Positions 13,442-13,699 of a stretch of DNA of 13,699 bases are shown piece after piece. Position 1 is the first letter of the stretch; each line of letters begins with the position of its first letter. A model generated the notes under the pieces. It made no database searches and was not told where the DNA came from. It was given only the letters and a program-made list of their open reading frames with translations. This DNA comes from an uncultured Granulicatella sp. (GTDB lineage Bacteria; Bacillota; Bacilli; Lactobacillales; Aerococcaceae), in assembly GCF_938030755.1 (NCBI RefSeq), contig NZ_CALHIF010000070.1, positions 1 to 13,699 of the forward strand. Reading direction: 5' to 3'. The position numbers and the translations under genes were made by a program.

Positions 13442-13699
13442 TTGAGAAGTACAAATAAAAAGAAGAAATTTAATATGTTTAGTGTTCTATTGAATGTGGT
13501 ATTAATAGCTATTATAGCTATTGGAGTGCTATTTTTCTTACCTAAACAACAAAAATCAGAAATCAAATCTTCAATTAATATCGAAAGTATTGAAAAAGTG
13601 AATGAAGTTGTATTTTTGAATGCAGGAGTTAATGAAATTATTACTGAATCAAAAACAACTCAAGTTTTCGGATTTGATGTGCCGTTCTCTAAAAAAACG
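13442..13699 (+). CDS. Membrane-anchored DUF4230-type protein, truncated by window end
   Basis: The first 86 codons of a gene running off the window. A basic N-terminus (MRSTNKKKKF) and one transmembrane helix about residues 13-34 are followed by an extracytoplasmic segment reading VVFLNAGVNEIITE and FGFDVPFSKK, which resembles the start of DUF4230 domains. The start is a TTG, since no in-frame ATG lies near GGAGGG (13428-13433) and the ATG at 13435 is followed at once by a stop; the TTG is 8 nt from the ribosome site. Family call is from memory of the motif and rests on a fragment. Confidence 0.7.
   Translation, partial: MRSTNKKKKFNMFSVLLNVVLIAIIAIGVLFFLPKQQKSEIKSSINIESIEKVNEVVFLNAGVNEIITESKTTQVFGFDVPFSKKT

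Overview
The window looks like a chromosomal segment of a low-GC Gram-positive bacterium, most likely order Lactobacillales (a Carnobacteriaceae or Aerococcaceae type such as Granulicatella would fit, but this is inference). Supporting signs are strong AGGAGG ribosome sites, TTGACA/TATAAT-like promoters, short intergenic gaps with hairpin-plus-T terminators, and a gene set (cofactor-dependent phosphoglycerate mutase, glutathione reductase, TrkA/TrkH, SprT-like protein, tRNA-Leu without encoded CCA) common in that order. I see no phage, plasmid, transposase or CRISPR signal.

Layout. (1) 1-3180: a perfect 28-bp palindrome, then a monocistronic 973-residue M16C (PreP-like) zinc peptidase ending at a hairpin terminator shared with the convergent gene. 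(2) 3186-4382 (minus): an O-antigen-ligase-type membrane protein. (3) 4494-5794: promoter, gpmA, and a tightly coupled small protein with a Cys-His-Asp/Asn arrangement like papain/C39-type peptidases. (4) 5795-6350 and 7701-8081: two long non-coding blocks bracketing gor (glutathione reductase). Both carry the same scaffold of conserved single-stranded blocks and hairpins, with compensatory base changes in the stems. (5) 8082-8635 (minus): SprT-like gene followed by tRNA-Leu(GAG). (6) 8692-11647: trkA-trkH potassium uptake operon. (7) 11649-12765: secreted DUF1002 (YpuA-like) protein with an operator-like dyad at its promoter and a nested double-hairpin terminator. (8) 12816-13255: a 108-residue four-helix membrane protein. 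(9) 13350-end: promoter and truncated start of a membrane-anchored DUF4230-type protein.

The genes are mostly independent housekeeping units: peptide clearance, surface polysaccharide, glycolysis, thiol redox, potassium homeostasis and envelope proteins. The most interesting content is the pair of structured RNA candidates around gor. They share roughly 270-290 nt of architecture although most of the paired sequence differs, and I do not recognise them as a named RNA family. Several automated gene starts are better moved downstream to ATGs with correctly spaced Shine-Dalgarno sequences; these corrections are in the entries.
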